DNA of 64,000 bases from Sodiomyces alkalinus F11 (Eukaryota; Ascomycota; Sordariomycetes; Glomerellales; Plectosphaerellaceae): NCBI RefSeq assembly GCF_003711515.1, contig NW_021167087.1, positions 1 to 64,000 of the forward strand. The letters are read 5' to 3'. The first letter of the stretch is position 1. Every line of letters begins with the position of its first letter. A model generated the notes under the pieces. That model saw only the letters and a program-made list of their open reading frames with translations. It searched no databases and was not told where the DNA came from. The position numbers and the translations under genes are program-made. Positions 22,930 to 34,059 of the stretch are shown piece by piece.

Positions 22930-24300
22930 ATTATATATACGCTTATCGGGCCTTGTATCGAGGAGCCCTCCTATCCTTTAGTCCTTTTCGGGGGCTAACC
23001 CCTACCCCTATAAAGGGGGCGGTCCTAGTCCTAGGCGATAATAATCAGTGGGAAGATCTACGGCTACCGCGGGTATACCGCTTCGGTTTAGCGGGTAATA
23101 TCGAAGTCCCTAGCTTAGTACTTATACGCTTCGCGGGTTTTTTTAGTCTCCTTCTTTAGTAGTCGGTATAAATCGTCGAAGGTGTTATAATCTCCGGTAT
23201 AGGAGGCGTAGCGGCGGGGGCGCTTAGGTACTATAGCTTTATAGTATCCTAGGCCCTATAAGTACGCCGATTCGGGCTTAGCGTAGTAACGGTATACCCT
23301 CTCCGCTATAGGGTAGCCGTTCGCCCGGTAACCGAAGTATAGGCACTTATAGCACCTTAGGAGGCTAAGGTTAGGATTATATAGCTTATAAATATAGCTA
23401 CCCCCCTTAAAGAGGGGGGTATTCCGGATCAGGCTCGCTGCCTTTTCCGGCGAAGCCGATTTAATAAGGAGAAGCGTTACCTTACCGGTACGATAGCGGG
23501 GTACCCGCTATTATACTCGGATAGATTTTGCCTCGGGGTTTATATCTTATAGGGATACTAGCAGTCTTCTTCGGATAAGACGTTAAGGACCTCTTAAAGG
23601 ATAGCCTTAGCTAGCGTAGGGTAGGTATATACGGCTAGGGTAGCTCCTTTACTAAAGGCCTTTTTAATCTATTATTCCTTATAGGTGGCCTACTATTATA
23701 CCCCTTTAATAAAGGTAAGGTAGATATTCTTATTTAGTAGCTTCTATACCGCTACGGTATTATATCGGGTAATTATAGCGTTTACGGCTTAGATAAATAC
23801 CTTTAGGGTCCTAGCTTTAAGGGGCTAGTCTTCGGGGAGGGTTTTTTAGCGGATAATTAGTTCCCGGTAATACTTAGCGGGGATTACTTTAGAGGGGGCG
23901 CGGTCCCGCGGCGGTACCACCACAGGAGCCCGGGCTATAATATCAGCCTAAGTCTTTTTCGTGCCGCTTATTCCTTTTCGGATTTCCTCTCGGATAATAT
24001 AATAAATAGTAGCGTATAGGTATACTGATAGTATCGTGCCGGCGTCCTTACGGGTACTATATATTATGATTAATTCCTTTACTAGCTCTATAACCTACTT
24101 AATCGTGTTTCTATTAGCTAGTAAGGCCTAAATTTCTGCCTTAATCTTAGTTACTCTCGGTTCCGGGGGGCGTGGTAATCCCCTTTCAGTCTTATATCGG
24201 TTCCGCGCTACGTCTTATTACGGGCGAGGGGGGGAATACTCGTATTACGAAAAGTGGGTCCGTTACGAATTCTGCGTAGTCGAGGTTAGGATAACACTAT
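22930..24300 (-). pseudogene. LINE-2 ORF1 relic (zinc-knuckle nucleic-acid binding)
   Basis: At about 23150-23420 on the minus strand there are adjacent knuckles: C-Y-K-C-L-x-F-G-Y-R-A followed by E-R-V-Y-R-Y-Y-A-K and a C-terminal R-L-L-K-K-E, with Cys and His replaced by Tyr in the RIP manner. Upstream is a helical, basic region. The layout is that of Tad1-clade ORF1, an RNA-binding chaperone. A plus-strand frame at 22953-23159 is a shadow of it. Confidence 0.7.
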
Positions 24301-24471
24301 CCTACGTTTTTTCCGGCTATACCGTGGCGCCGGTATTACGGTGTCGCTACGATAATATCCCGGGAGGGAGGCGGTGGTTATTATCTCCGTCTTAGTGGTT
24401 TTATCGATTTTACTCCTATTACGCGCCCGTGGTTAATAGGCGTGTCGATACGTGTATATATATTTAGTTAT

Positions 24472-24486
24472 CACTGACCACTATTA
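24472..24486. repeat. right target-site duplication of LINE-2
   Basis: CACTGACCACTATTA, partner of 17834-17848. Confidence 0.78.
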
Positions 24487-24608
24487 AAAACAACGATAAA
24501 GGCGTTGTAGGATTATTAATGCTTTAGGAAGAATCTCCTCCCCTCTAGCAGAGGGTAGAAAAGCTAGATATAGTAACCCCGCTCCAGGACGGGTTACGTA
24601 ACCCGTAT
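24487..24608. repeat. direct repeat R1, copy 2
   Basis: Second copy of the 17027-17150 repeat, beginning directly after the LINE-2 target duplication and ending in GGGTTACGTAACCC, from which a MITE-2 relative continues. Confidence 0.8.
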
Positions 24609-24738
24609 ATCAGACTGTCCTAAATCCTCGACGGTTGGGGAACTCCTGCCACCGTAATTTCTATGGTGAATATTCTGCAGGTGTCTACCCCGAGTACTAA
24701 GAGTATAATCCTTCGGTTAAATCCGTGCCTAGTACGTA
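24597..24738 (-). mobile_element. MITE-2, relative of MITE-1
   Basis: Inverted with respect to MITE-1. The right end CGTACGTAACCG-type terminus, CAGGTGTCTACCC and (on the minus strand) TACGGTGGCAGGAGTTCCC align with MITE-1, but it is about 100 bp shorter. The left end is the palindrome GGTTACGTAACC. Confidence 0.55.
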
Positions 24739-24768
24739 ACCGTTAATCTTACGGCCTATCCGGTATAG

Positions 24769-24900
24769 AGTACCTTAATACTATATATCCATAGGTATTT
24801 CCTCTGCTTTTCTCCTATAGTTAGATATCCCTATAAAGTATTCTAAACTTTACTTAGATAACTATATATATAATTCCGTTCTTTTATTTATATTCTAATA
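24769..24900 (+). repeat. 5' LTR (truncated) of Copia-A1
   Basis: The inverse of 26866-26990 over about 120 bp (GAGTACCT through TAATTCCG). It ends in TTCTAATA, probably from TTCTAACA, directly before a primer-binding site. The beginning of the LTR is missing. Confidence 0.7.
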
Positions 24901-24914
24901 GTTATAAACCCGGC
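24901..24914 (+). other. primer-binding site of Copia-A1
   Basis: GTTATAAACCCGG directly after the LTR; undoing one G-to-A change gives GTTATGAGCCCGG-like sequence, complementary to the anticodon arm of initiator tRNA-Met (half-tRNA priming, as known for Drosophila copia and yeast Ty5). The same site occurs in Copia-A. Confidence 0.6.
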
Positions 24915-24959
24915 GAATCTATTACCTACTAGAATAACTATCTTAAGCCAAAGCTATCG

Positions 24960-26865
24960 GTAAGGAGACCGATAGCTACCTACTCCTTAAGCTTACGCTG
25001 TCCGATATTCGTAAATACAAAGCCTTTATTATCGACCTCGAGGCTATTAAGGAGGCTATAGCTACTTCGTCTTCCACTATTATAGTAGAGCGCGATAAGG
25101 CCCCCGATCCCTTAGTCTAAGACCCTATCGCGGCCGCTGCCGCTACTGCTACTACCACTACTATTACCCCCGCCAGAACGAAGAAGAAGACGACCGCTCG
25201 TAAGAAGGCTATAACTATAACGAAAGAACCGCCGACTAAGGTTCCTACGTCGATCTATAACCTACCTAATAAGGGACGCACGTGTAACCTATAAGATCGC
25301 GATGTATATCGCGAGGAAAAGGATAACTATAAAGCGTAGTAAAAGGAGCTTAATAAGGCACGTTTATTTATCCTAGCTATAATCTATACCAGGTTATATA
25401 ACCTCCTTATATAGCTATAGAACGAAAACGTAAATAAGGCGCGGGCATGGGTTACTCTCCCCTACGAGTAAGTAGGACTAAGCCTATAAACGTCTATAAG
25501 AATACCCTAATCCTATACTGATAGTATACCTTACCTATAAAGGCGATACCTAAAGATATAGGCGTGTAGGTTATAAGCTAGAAAGTAGCGATAATAAACT
25601 GTAAATATATATACGTTTTAGAGTAAATAAGCGTAGACTAGTAGGTTAAAGATACGTTAAGAGCCGTTAGGCTTATTACCCCTAAAGAGAGTAATAACTA
25701 CCTAGTAAATAACTATAATAAGATTACGGAAAATAAACGAACGATTAAGGACTTTGTAAAGACTCTAAGGGCTATTCTTAATCATATAAAGGGCCTCTAA
25801 TATGCCGCTATAAAGCCTAGAGTCGGCAGAGGCACCTTTAATACCCTCGGGCACCTCCCCGATATAGAAGATACTACTACTAATAATAAGGATAATAAGA
25901 AGTGCTTTTATAGCGATACGTCCGCGAAGGGTATTCCTCCCATGATAAGGAGGCCTTACAAGATCTATAAGAACCTTTATAGAACCCCTGCCTATTAGTA
26001 CTTAAGGCTATATATACGCCCTTATAGCTATCGCAGTCGTAAGGATATTATGAAGGTTATAGAGAAGAAGATACGTAACTGTAGTTTTAAAAGCCGCGTG
26101 GAGAGCGCGATAGAGAAAAGGCGAGAAGCCTTAGGGTCCGCTACCGCGACTAATATAGAGGAGGTATCTCCTTAGTAAGCTTAACTATAAAATACTATAC
26201 CTATTACCCTAGCAGTAATAATAATAGAAAAAGCACCTGTTAGCTTTAGTCTAGGACTGGGATTCAACCTTATGGAAGACTTGGCGTGCCCTTATACGAT
26301 AACACGATTAAGATAATAATAATAAGGAGTATTCCTCTCTATTAACTAACCTAAAGTATTACTAACCTACGCGATCCTAGCCTCAGAGTTATTAATCCAC
26401 GTCTTTAAGAATTTAGGCCGTTTTAAAGCTATTAGACTATCTAATAGTACTTTATCTTTATCCTTCTAGGTAGGCACCCACGAGGCTCCTATCCTCGGAT
26501 ATAGCGAGGTTAAGCTACGAGTGTAATCTATATCTGGCACGAAGAGGTTACTATGTCTACGCGACGCCGTATACTATAAGGAATTTACTGCGAATATCGT
26601 CTCGGAAAGCTAGCTACACCCATAAGGCTACTACTAGGATACTATAAATAATAGTATGATTAGCTCTGGTAATATCCGGCCTATCTATAAACTACTAGAT
26701 ATCCACGGGTAGTATATAATCGAATATACGGTAGTTACTATTACCATGTTTACGGTTTCGGCTTAGCACCGGCGAAAAAACCCGTATAGAAGATTACGAT
26801 AACCGCGGTAACCGTAGAAGACTATAGTATAAAGGTAATATAAACGCCTCGGGAACTATAGTATA
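24960..26865 (+). pseudogene. Copia-A1 gag-pol relic
   Basis: The gag region at about 24990-25900 contains a Thr/Ala/Lys-rich segment then N-L-x-N-K-G-R-T-C and V-Y-R-E-E-K-D-N-Y-K-A, shared with Copia-A. Protease and pre-integrase follow (26200-26865), matching the inverse of Copia-A to about 51150. RIP stops throughout. Confidence 0.7.
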
Positions 26866-27059
26866 TATCAGAACACAAATAAGGTACGCGGAATTATATA
26901 TATATTTATCTAAGTGAAGTTTATAATACTTTATAGAGATGTCTAACTATAAGGACAAAGCAGAGAAAATAACTATAGATATAGAATTGAGGTACTCCAC
27001 ACGTCTAATATAATATAGTTTATCACACCCCGATACAGTAGCTATAGGTATCTAACACA
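26866..27059 (-). repeat. LTR of the Copia-A1 family, inverted
   Basis: 194 bp; reads TGTGTTAGATACC to TTCTGATA on the minus strand and is preceded there by a purine tract (CTAGGGGGG, 27060-27068), so it looks like a 3' LTR whose element would extend to the right. No matching target duplication is seen, suggesting a rearranged junction. Confidence 0.65.
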
Positions 27060-27068
27060 CCCCCCTAG

Positions 27069-27510
27069 AATAGTAGGATTAATCCTAACTATTAATATTA
27101 ATATTAATATTATTATTATTATTATTACTAATAATATCCTTAATATCCTTCGAGTATATCCTTCGTACTCGAATAAAGGATATCTTCCCCGCAAGCCTAG
27201 ACCGTTCTCTTTCGAGTCAGTTCATCTAATACGAGTCAGACAAAGGATACAATAGATTACGATATTACTACGATATCGATCTGTATTATAATACTATTAC
27301 GATATCGATCCTTTTACAAAGAATAAAGGATATTAACCCGTTCCCTCGGTTCGGTTCTTTCCTTTCTTTATTCTTTATTCTAAATCTCAATTGCTTTTTC
27401 GATCCGAAGAAGACATATAATACGCGCGTAGAGATCCTACCTTATAATTCCATTATTACCTTCTTATTTTTCCACTACCTTTCGTGACTTTCGTCCCTTC
27501 CGCTTATCTA
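27069..27510. other. unassigned sequence with (ATT)n microsatellite
   Basis: An (AT/ATT)n microsatellite spans about 27088-27135. Beyond it are imperfect direct repeats of TTACGATATTACTACGATATCGAT type (27254-27310) and AAAGGATA motifs. CpA is less depleted than in the neighbours. No gene is seen. Confidence 0.45.
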
Positions 27511-30500
27511 ATATCTTTAAAGATCTTCAAAAGGCTATAATACCTATTAGGGACCTAAAGGTCCTTCTAGCGAGGGTAGAAGCGTAGGTGTTAAGGTAGT
27601 TATTTGGTTATTAATCCCCTCGAATATATAGGTATACCTTGAACTTGTTGACGTAATTAGTAGGATCGACGTTATACTTAAAAACCTATTTAAGGTCTAG
27701 TGGCCTTAGAACTAATTCAGATAGTCCCGAGCCTTACCCCTGCTAGTAGGACTATTTCTACTACTTAAAGGTGCGTATTAACCTAAGCATATCGACCTCC
27801 TATAAGGCGGCCTTAATCTACTCTAATTTATAGGGACTCTTTAGCATTTATAACTAGTTAAGAGGTTCCTCAGGTATATCGCGGCGTAGTAGCGGCTTCT
27901 TCGGTATCTTAATCTAGTTATAGAAGGTATAAAAGGAAGGAGGGGTATAATGGTCGGTTAGATGCCTATTATAGGCAGGCCGGTTGGTAGCGGCCGTCGG
28001 AATAATAGTAGGGCGGCTTTTTCTGCTTATAGAAGCAGGTTAGCTAGCTATAGTAGTAGAAGAAGAGGTTTAAGAAAACTTAGCCGTAGCAGAATCCGTA
28101 GATACCGGATTAACGGCGGTAGTAGTAGTAGTTAGTTCCTCGTTAAGAACCGATTGGTTAGGGGATAATAATCCCATTTCGACGGTATCGCCGGTTACGA
28201 CCGTGTCGTTAGATTAATCTTCGGCATCGTTAGGCCGTTTAAAAATAGCCGGTAGATCCTCAGTTCCAGTTAGTGGTATAGGGGGGCCGTTTATACTTAT
28301 TAGAGGAGTAATTATAGGTGTAATTATGGAAGATATTCAAACAGGTGCCGCCGGAGTCGTGGAAGGCATTATAGGGCCTATTTACCCTATTTCACGTGCC
28401 TCTTAATTAGGTACCTCCTACTATTCCTGCTATTATTATTCTTCTGCAGATTCTGTAGTGGTTGTTAAACCTGTAACTCTATACACCCCCCTAGAAGTAC
28501 CGGTAGCAGTAGTGGCAGCCTCCGCTACAGCCTCCCTTATAGTACTCTGCTCTAGCAGTGATTAAAGTAGAAGATCGGTAACGTTAGTAGTAATAGCGAG
28601 AGGATCGTGGAGTTAATAATCTATAGGTAGGTTAAGCAGTTCAAAGACCTCCTCTATAACCTCTGGCTCTATATCACGATCTTTATATAGCAGTTTCTCG
28701 ATAAAGGTAACGTCTCTTGTTCGCAGGATCTTCTCTAATTCTAGCACCTAAATCGGATATATATTAGTGCTCTCGTAGCTAATTAAATAGCCGATATATG
28801 CTCTCTCCGCGGGCTTAGCGTTATGGTTACGACCTCGTTAATAATCCCCGGTTAGTGGATAGGCTCTATAACTATACCCTTTTAGAGACTTCTACTAGAG
28901 GTTCTTGAGAGGAATCAGGTTATATAGATATACTATAGTAATAAGGATCCCTGGATATATATTCTATTAAATGCCTAAGGCTGTTATAAGGGTCCTCGCG
29001 ATAGTAAAGACGACGCCGCCGTGGCGTTCTCCTTAAGGATTTTAGGTAGCCGTGTACGGTAAAAACCTTTCTAGTAAGATACCCCGTTCCTTAGCCTACT
29101 TATTAAGACCTTTCTAACGGGATCTTTCTCTATCTAGCCGGATTATAGTAATCTTTAAGCTATATTATCGCTATAGAAAGAACTTAAAGTTCGCTATTAT
29201 CTAGAGTGCTGATTTAGCGTTGCGTAGGAGTCTAATAATAATCTAGCACGTGTATAGATCGAAAAACAGGGGAGTAATCTTTATACTGTTATAGACCTTA
29301 TTAAGGCTAAAGAAATTAACCTCTACCCTTTACCACGGCCTTGTTGGCCGGTACATGGTTAGCCTCTTTAATACTAGCCTCCTAATCTTACTAAGGGCGT
29401 AGGCCTTATAATCTACTATAAGAGGACCTTTTGCTTTAATAACGCCACGGGCGAGGGCATTCCATATCTTTTCGAGGGCAGTAGCACCAGCGTGCCCTAG
29501 CCTCTTATACTATACATAAGCGTTAGCTACGCTTATAATCAGTGCCGTGGAGCTATTAAAGAAGCTGCTATTGATAAGCTATTATTATTGACGGTTCATT
29601 GGAATTAGAGCGTACTGCTCGTTAACAGTATTAAGAGGTAAGGCTAATAAGCCCTCTCCAGAGACCACCTTTAGCACTTCGAGGCTGGAAATAAAAACGA
29701 TACCCTATTCCTTTAATCCTCTAGTCGCGATTAAGGTTATTAGGTAGTGTTATATAAAAGCGACGCGACTTAGCACTAAAACGATGTGATTACTATAGTC
29801 GTCGTCCACTTCTAATTATATCCTGCTATAACCCTTAACTGGTTTAATTTCTCCACTACCCATTTAAAAACGATACTCTTCTATAACAGGTTCGAAGTCC
29901 TACAATAAGTGTTATTCGTTAGTAATATACCTCAAGGTGCCGGAGTCGATTAGCAGTTAATTAAAAAGGTTACTATTCATATTACCGTTTAGCTATAGAA
30001 CGGAATATATTCTATAGAATTCCTCGTCAAAATCCTTATCCTGGTTATCGATATAAGTAGATACCTCCGTCGACGATTCTTTCGGCTAAAACTTCTAAGA
30101 GTTCTTCTTAGCACCCGTATTAGGCTTTTAGCGTCCTTTTCGATATTCTCCCGGAATCTTTTTTAACGTTGATTATCCTAGGTCTTAATAATCTAGTCGA
30201 CGCGTTCTAAGATCTCTTTTACAAGTATATATCCCTTCTTCCTACGTGCCTCGTTAACGTTTAGGCACTTCTATAAAGGCTTATAATTATATTTACTCCT
30301 CTTTTTATTCCGGTAGTCGTAAAGCCACTCTTTCCTTTACTATAAAGGAGCGGACTATTAGTTATCTTATTATCCCGATTATGGCCGCTAATCCTTACCT
30401 TCTTTATTCTTACCTAGGAAGGTTACTATATAAAAGGATAATATAGTAGCCTTTTTATTAAGTCGGTACGGGTAGCGGAATTAAAGCTATATTGTATACT

Positions 30501-30881
30501 CCTCCATAATAGATTACATTAAGGGTAGGTCTTTCTCTTCTAACCGTAGGACTTCTGCAAAGCGTCTCTCTAACTACTCTAGTACTACGCTACTAATAGC
30601 ATTAAAGAAGCCGTTAATCTAATTATCTTTAGTATTGTAGGTATAAACTTTATACGTCTTAGCGTCGCGGTATAGCTTAATAAAGTCTTCTAGCTAACAC
30701 TTATAGGGTATATACCTAACCTTTTAGAGGTATTCGTTCTAGTATCTCTTAATTGATACCTTCTAGGCGGCGTTCGTCAGCTTAAGGTACGTCTTAAGGG
30801 CCTTTAATATATCCCTTACTTCCTTATAGCCGACATATTAATCCTTCAAAGCAGGGCTAACTATTTTCGTAATATAATCGT
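27511..30881 (-). mobile_element. Copia-B, internal fragment (gag to start of RT)
   Basis: Minus-strand Ty1/Copia element lacking its 5' LTR and gag start (cut by Gypsy-D at 30882) and everything beyond the first RT block (cut at about 27511). It is a different family from Copia-A/A1. Confidence 0.78.
27511..30881 (-). pseudogene. Copia-B gag-pol relic
   Basis: Right to left on the minus strand: gag from 30880, with a well-kept helical region (Y-V-G-Y-K-E-V-R-D-I-L-K-A-L-K-T-Y) and a knuckle relic near 30260-30330. Protease and GAG-pre-integrase/integrase follow at about 28880-30150. The integrase tail G-Y-L-x-x-Y-E-S-T-N-I-Y ... R-T-R-D-V-T-F lies at about 28680-28800, a typical Copia junction. 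A Pro/Thr-rich linker precedes the first RT block V-F-K-Y-x-V-D-P-x-x-Y-V-N-K-F-K at about 27640-27700. RT motifs after A-S-T-L-A-R are missing. Confidence 0.8.
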
Positions 30882-31441
30882 TGTTAAATAGGTAGTTGCA
30901 AAGAGTGAAAAGGTAGGGTTAAGCAAGGAACCAGGTGTAATCACGATAGGATCATAATAGGGTCAGAATATAGGTATAGCCAAAGAATCAGATTAATCGC
31001 TGGCCTCCCTCTTTAAAGGGGAGGCCCCCTCCGCTCCTTAAGACTACGCTCTACTCCTCTACTCCTCGAGGACTACTTATTTACGTCCTCGAGGGCTGCC
31101 TTATTTGCTTTAAGGGACTATACTATTTACTATATAATGACTTACTTCTTTATACCTTAAGAGGCCTTAAACTAGGTATACCTAGACCCCTGTGGGTTTA
31201 TACTAGGGACCTATTATAACCACTGCTATAGGCACCTAATATACCGACCTCCCCCGGATACTCTTATCCTTGGGAGCGCCCGGTCCGTGCCGGCCTCTCG
31301 GCTCCTCTAAACCCAGTCTCCGAGTCTAACCCCTAAAACCCCGATACCCTAACCCAGAGCCCTCCATAATAGGACCCCGATAGGCCCCCGCCTAGTTCCT
31401 ATATAGAGCCTCTTCGGCCGTAGCTATAACCCGGGTGTATA
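30882..31441 (-). repeat. 3' LTR of Gypsy-D
   Basis: 560 bp, from TGTTAAAT (plus-strand left edge) to the inverted TGTACACCC-type end at 31441, next to a polypurine tract. The first 324 bp match 47068-47390 closely, including the hairpin-forming CCTCGAGGACT/TCCTCGAGG blocks. Confidence 0.82.
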
Positions 31442-31458
31442 CCCCCTCCCTTTATTCT
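31442..31458 (-). other. polypurine tract of Gypsy-D
   Basis: AAAGGGAGGGGG on the minus strand, directly before the LTR terminus. Confidence 0.7.
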
Positions 31459-31929
31459 ATTAATAAAACCACTAAAGCTAATATCCTACTCAGGACTCTA
31501 ATAGGTTCTAGGGTGGTTCTCTCTCGGGCCTTCGGATCTACCCCCTTTATCCTCCTTGGTCATCCCTTTAATTAACTTATAAAGACTCCCGAAGCTAGTA
31601 TTACGTGGGGCCCGTTATTACTCCTTCCATAAACTTCGTAGCTTCCTCCTCTATACTAAAAATAGATGCCTATATAACTGCTATTAGGGGGATATCTCGT
31701 AATCCTGCCGTTATTTCTCTTCGTATTCTTTTCTTCCTCTTCTATACTTAATTTTCGGTCGCGTTACCCATTCTTTCAGTAAGTCCTGCCTAATCTAAAC
31801 TATCGCGTACTAATAACTTATAGTCTTAATTAATTAATTAATTAATCCTCTGTCTTATAAGTAGTCCCTATATATCTCTAGTCTATAATACTAGCTAACC
31901 ACGCGCTATAGTGTAGTCACTATACCTTC
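31459..31929. other. Gypsy-D 3' noncoding region
   Basis: No coding trace on the gag-pol strand. It may hold the promoter and 5' UTR of the opposite-strand ORF. A (TTAA)n-like run is at 31826-31848. Confidence 0.4.
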
Positions 31930-33420
31930 CTAGGAAGATAATAATAATAATAAGCGCGCCGCTACTCCTACGAGTATAACGCGGGCCTCTAAGAGGCTTA
32001 AGACCACGGCTACGGTATTAACCTCGTAGTCCGCTAGGCAGTTAGCCCCGTAGCCAGCTATGCTAGAGCCTCCTACTTTAACCACGGCTACGCCTTTAAT
32101 ATCGATTACTACGCCGTTAGTCACTCCGCGCTAGAGGGTAGTAGATATCGGTATTGGCGGGGATCTAAGGGCCCCCTATATACGTTATACGGCTAAGTTA
32201 GTGGCGATTAACTTTAAGGAAAAAACGCATACTATTAAGGCCGTGACGTGCCGTTATACCGATAATAGTCGGCGGACGAATAAGTGCCACTATTACTCTA
32301 AGTATAATAGCCTTAAGTGCCGTGTGGTAAGTTGTATATTTTCGTCGTCGTCCCGATACGTCTTTATTCCCTTTTATAACTTTTTATTATTACTTAATCC
32401 TTATAGCCCCTCCCTTTATAGACTACTCCGTCGGCCCGTTTCTGATATATATAATAGCTCCCCCTTACTAGCAAGAACCCTGCCGAGTAGCTATAGAAGA
32501 TTTTAGTTATCGCTATCGAACAAGGTGGCCTGAATAAGAACCGTCGTATAAGTATTACTAACCGTGTCTCTTTATTAATCCTATATAGTACTCTTATTAA
32601 TCCTATATAATACTAATACTAGGCTATAGCGGTTCGATGCTAGGTTATACTTAGAGAGGCTTTAGGTTAAGCGACGCTGGAGGTGAACCGGTTATCTACC
32701 GAGAAAGTTATAGCTACTCGGCGTTAGGCTAAGGAGGTTACCGACGCCCGCTAGAAAACGGCGGAAGATATCCACGAGAGGCTTAATAGTATAGAGTCGC
32801 TCCTTAAGTCATTTATCGGGTTATAGTAGTAGCGCTTTACGGTTAAGTAGTAGCGGCTTAATATCGAGTAGTAATGCCTAGCGTTATATTAGCGCGACCT
32901 CACGGCCTAGGAATATACGGCCGCTGCTTTCGAGCAGATAGCTACTTTTAACCTAGCCTAGGCTTAGGCCTAGGAAGACCTACCTATACCCTTAGGGTCC
33001 ACCTTAGCCCCCGCGGGGGTTAGCTTTATAGGTAACGATCTATTTAGTAATAGTAATGGCCCTGTATAACTCTAAGGCTTCGTGCTATAAGGTCCCTAGA
33101 GTCCCCCAGATCCTTACGAAGTGCCTAACTATAACAATATAATACCGGTCTTATTAGTAAAAACGGGGAAGAAGGCTTTAACGCCCTCGACTCCTTTATT
33201 AGAGAAGAAGAAGAAGAAGCAGAAGGCGAAGACGCCTCTATCTTTTCGGCCTTCGACACTATCCGCGGGTGGTAGGTAAGAGGGGGGAATAGCGGCTACT
33301 ACTATAGGGTAGAGCCAGGTATATATAGAGGATAAAAGTAACGAGGTGGTTAGGCGGGAGCCTACCCCTTTAGACGATAAGTTAGTAGGGTTTAAGGACG
33401 CCGTAAAGGGGCTATAATAG
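31930..33420 (+). pseudogene. antisense accessory ORF of Gypsy-D
   Basis: Opposite strand to gag-pol, between chromodomain and 3' LTR. A Cys motif at about 32235-32325 reads C-R-Y ... N-K-C-H-Y-x-S-K-Y-N-S-L-K-C-R-V, with one Tyr a likely former Cys, and is followed directly by GTAAGT (32327-32332), a probable intron donor. A helical, Gln-rich stretch (about 32690-32960, R-L-N-S-I-E-S-L-L-K-S-F then Q/stop-rich) and an acidic tail follow, closing near 33420 with D-D-K-L-V-G-F-K-D-A-V-K-G-L. Few stops remain besides TAG from Gln/Trp, so it once coded. Function unknown. The 101-codon frame at 32201-32506 is partly real exon, partly intron read-through. Confidence 0.58.
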
Positions 33421-33648
33421 TATATATAGAGGAAACGGTTATTTTATTTTCAGGTTTTTTTACTAGCCTTCGGGTTAGGTTTTTCCTTTTCTGTATTAAC
33501 TAGCTTTGGGGTATTCCTATCGTAACCCTACCGGTCCTAACTATACTTCCCTTATAATATATCGTGTCTTTATCGTGACGGTTAATTAAGGGGAAAAGTA
33601 GGGCTCGAGGCGATAAGCTATTGTACTAAAGGGATAAGAACGGGGTCG

Positions 33649-33777
33649 GGAGCAGAACGCTTAAAAGGAAGAATAGAGGTTAAGAGCAGAACACTTAAAA
33701 GGAAGAATAGAGGTTAAGAGCAGAACGCTTAAAAGGAAGAATAAAGGTTAAGAGTAGAACGCTTAAAGGGAAGAAAA
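33649..33777. repeat. 34-bp tandem repeat, about 3.8 copies
   Basis: Unit AGAGCAGAACGCTTAAAAGG plus 14 bp (AAGAATAGAGGTTA), copies starting at 33649, 33683, 33717 and 33751, differing mainly by transitions. It lies between the converging 3' ends of pol and the opposite-strand ORF. Confidence 0.9.
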
Positions 33778-34059
33778 CAGGAACCGAGGTGATAAAATAT
33801 AGTCCCCGTCTAAGTTAAGGGGGGGTCCCTGCCTAAGACTTTATCTCCACGGCCCACTAAAGGGTTTTTCTAGGTTGATATAGCCGATATATAGGCCCTT
33901 ATCCTATTAGGTCCCCTACGGGGATAGTATATAAACCTATTTAGTTCCTAGTAGGTCTCGTTAGCCGTAAGGGGGAATAGATACGCGATAATACCCTTAT
34001 ATTATCTTTATAGAGTCCCTATTAGGGATAGTGTATAACCCTATATAGTTCCTAGATAT

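Larger units (their letters stand above)
17849..24471 (-). mobile_element. LINE-2: full-length Tad1-like LINE, RIP-degraded
   Basis: 6623 bp between 15-bp target duplications, with a (TTA)n tail at the left (3') end. On the minus strand ORF1 with zinc knuckles (about 22930-24300) is followed by ORF2 with endonuclease, reverse transcriptase and C-terminal domain (about 19470-22850) and a 1.6-kb 3' UTR. It is the reference copy for the other three LINEs. It contains homopolymer G tracts at 18288-18306 and 22840-22853. All ORFs are broken by RIP-type stops. Confidence 0.88.
24769..26865 (+). mobile_element. Copia-A1, 5' fragment (LTR, gag, protease, integrase start)
   Basis: Plus-strand Ty1/Copia remnant truncated at both ends. 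Its gag is related to that of Copia-A at 47-53 kb, and the two run colinear into the start of integrase (compare 26640-26830 with the inverse of 51150-51370). It stops at an inverted LTR of its own family. Confidence 0.78.

Noticed and set aside
26866..27059. 3' LTR of Copia-B
   Set aside because: The LTR family is tied to Copia-A1 by the LTR/primer-site junction at 24900, and no RNase H of Copia-B lies between 27069 and 27511.
31930..32124. Minus-strand 64-codon frame
   Set aside because: Low-complexity Val/Leu frame opposite the better supported plus-strand accessory ORF.
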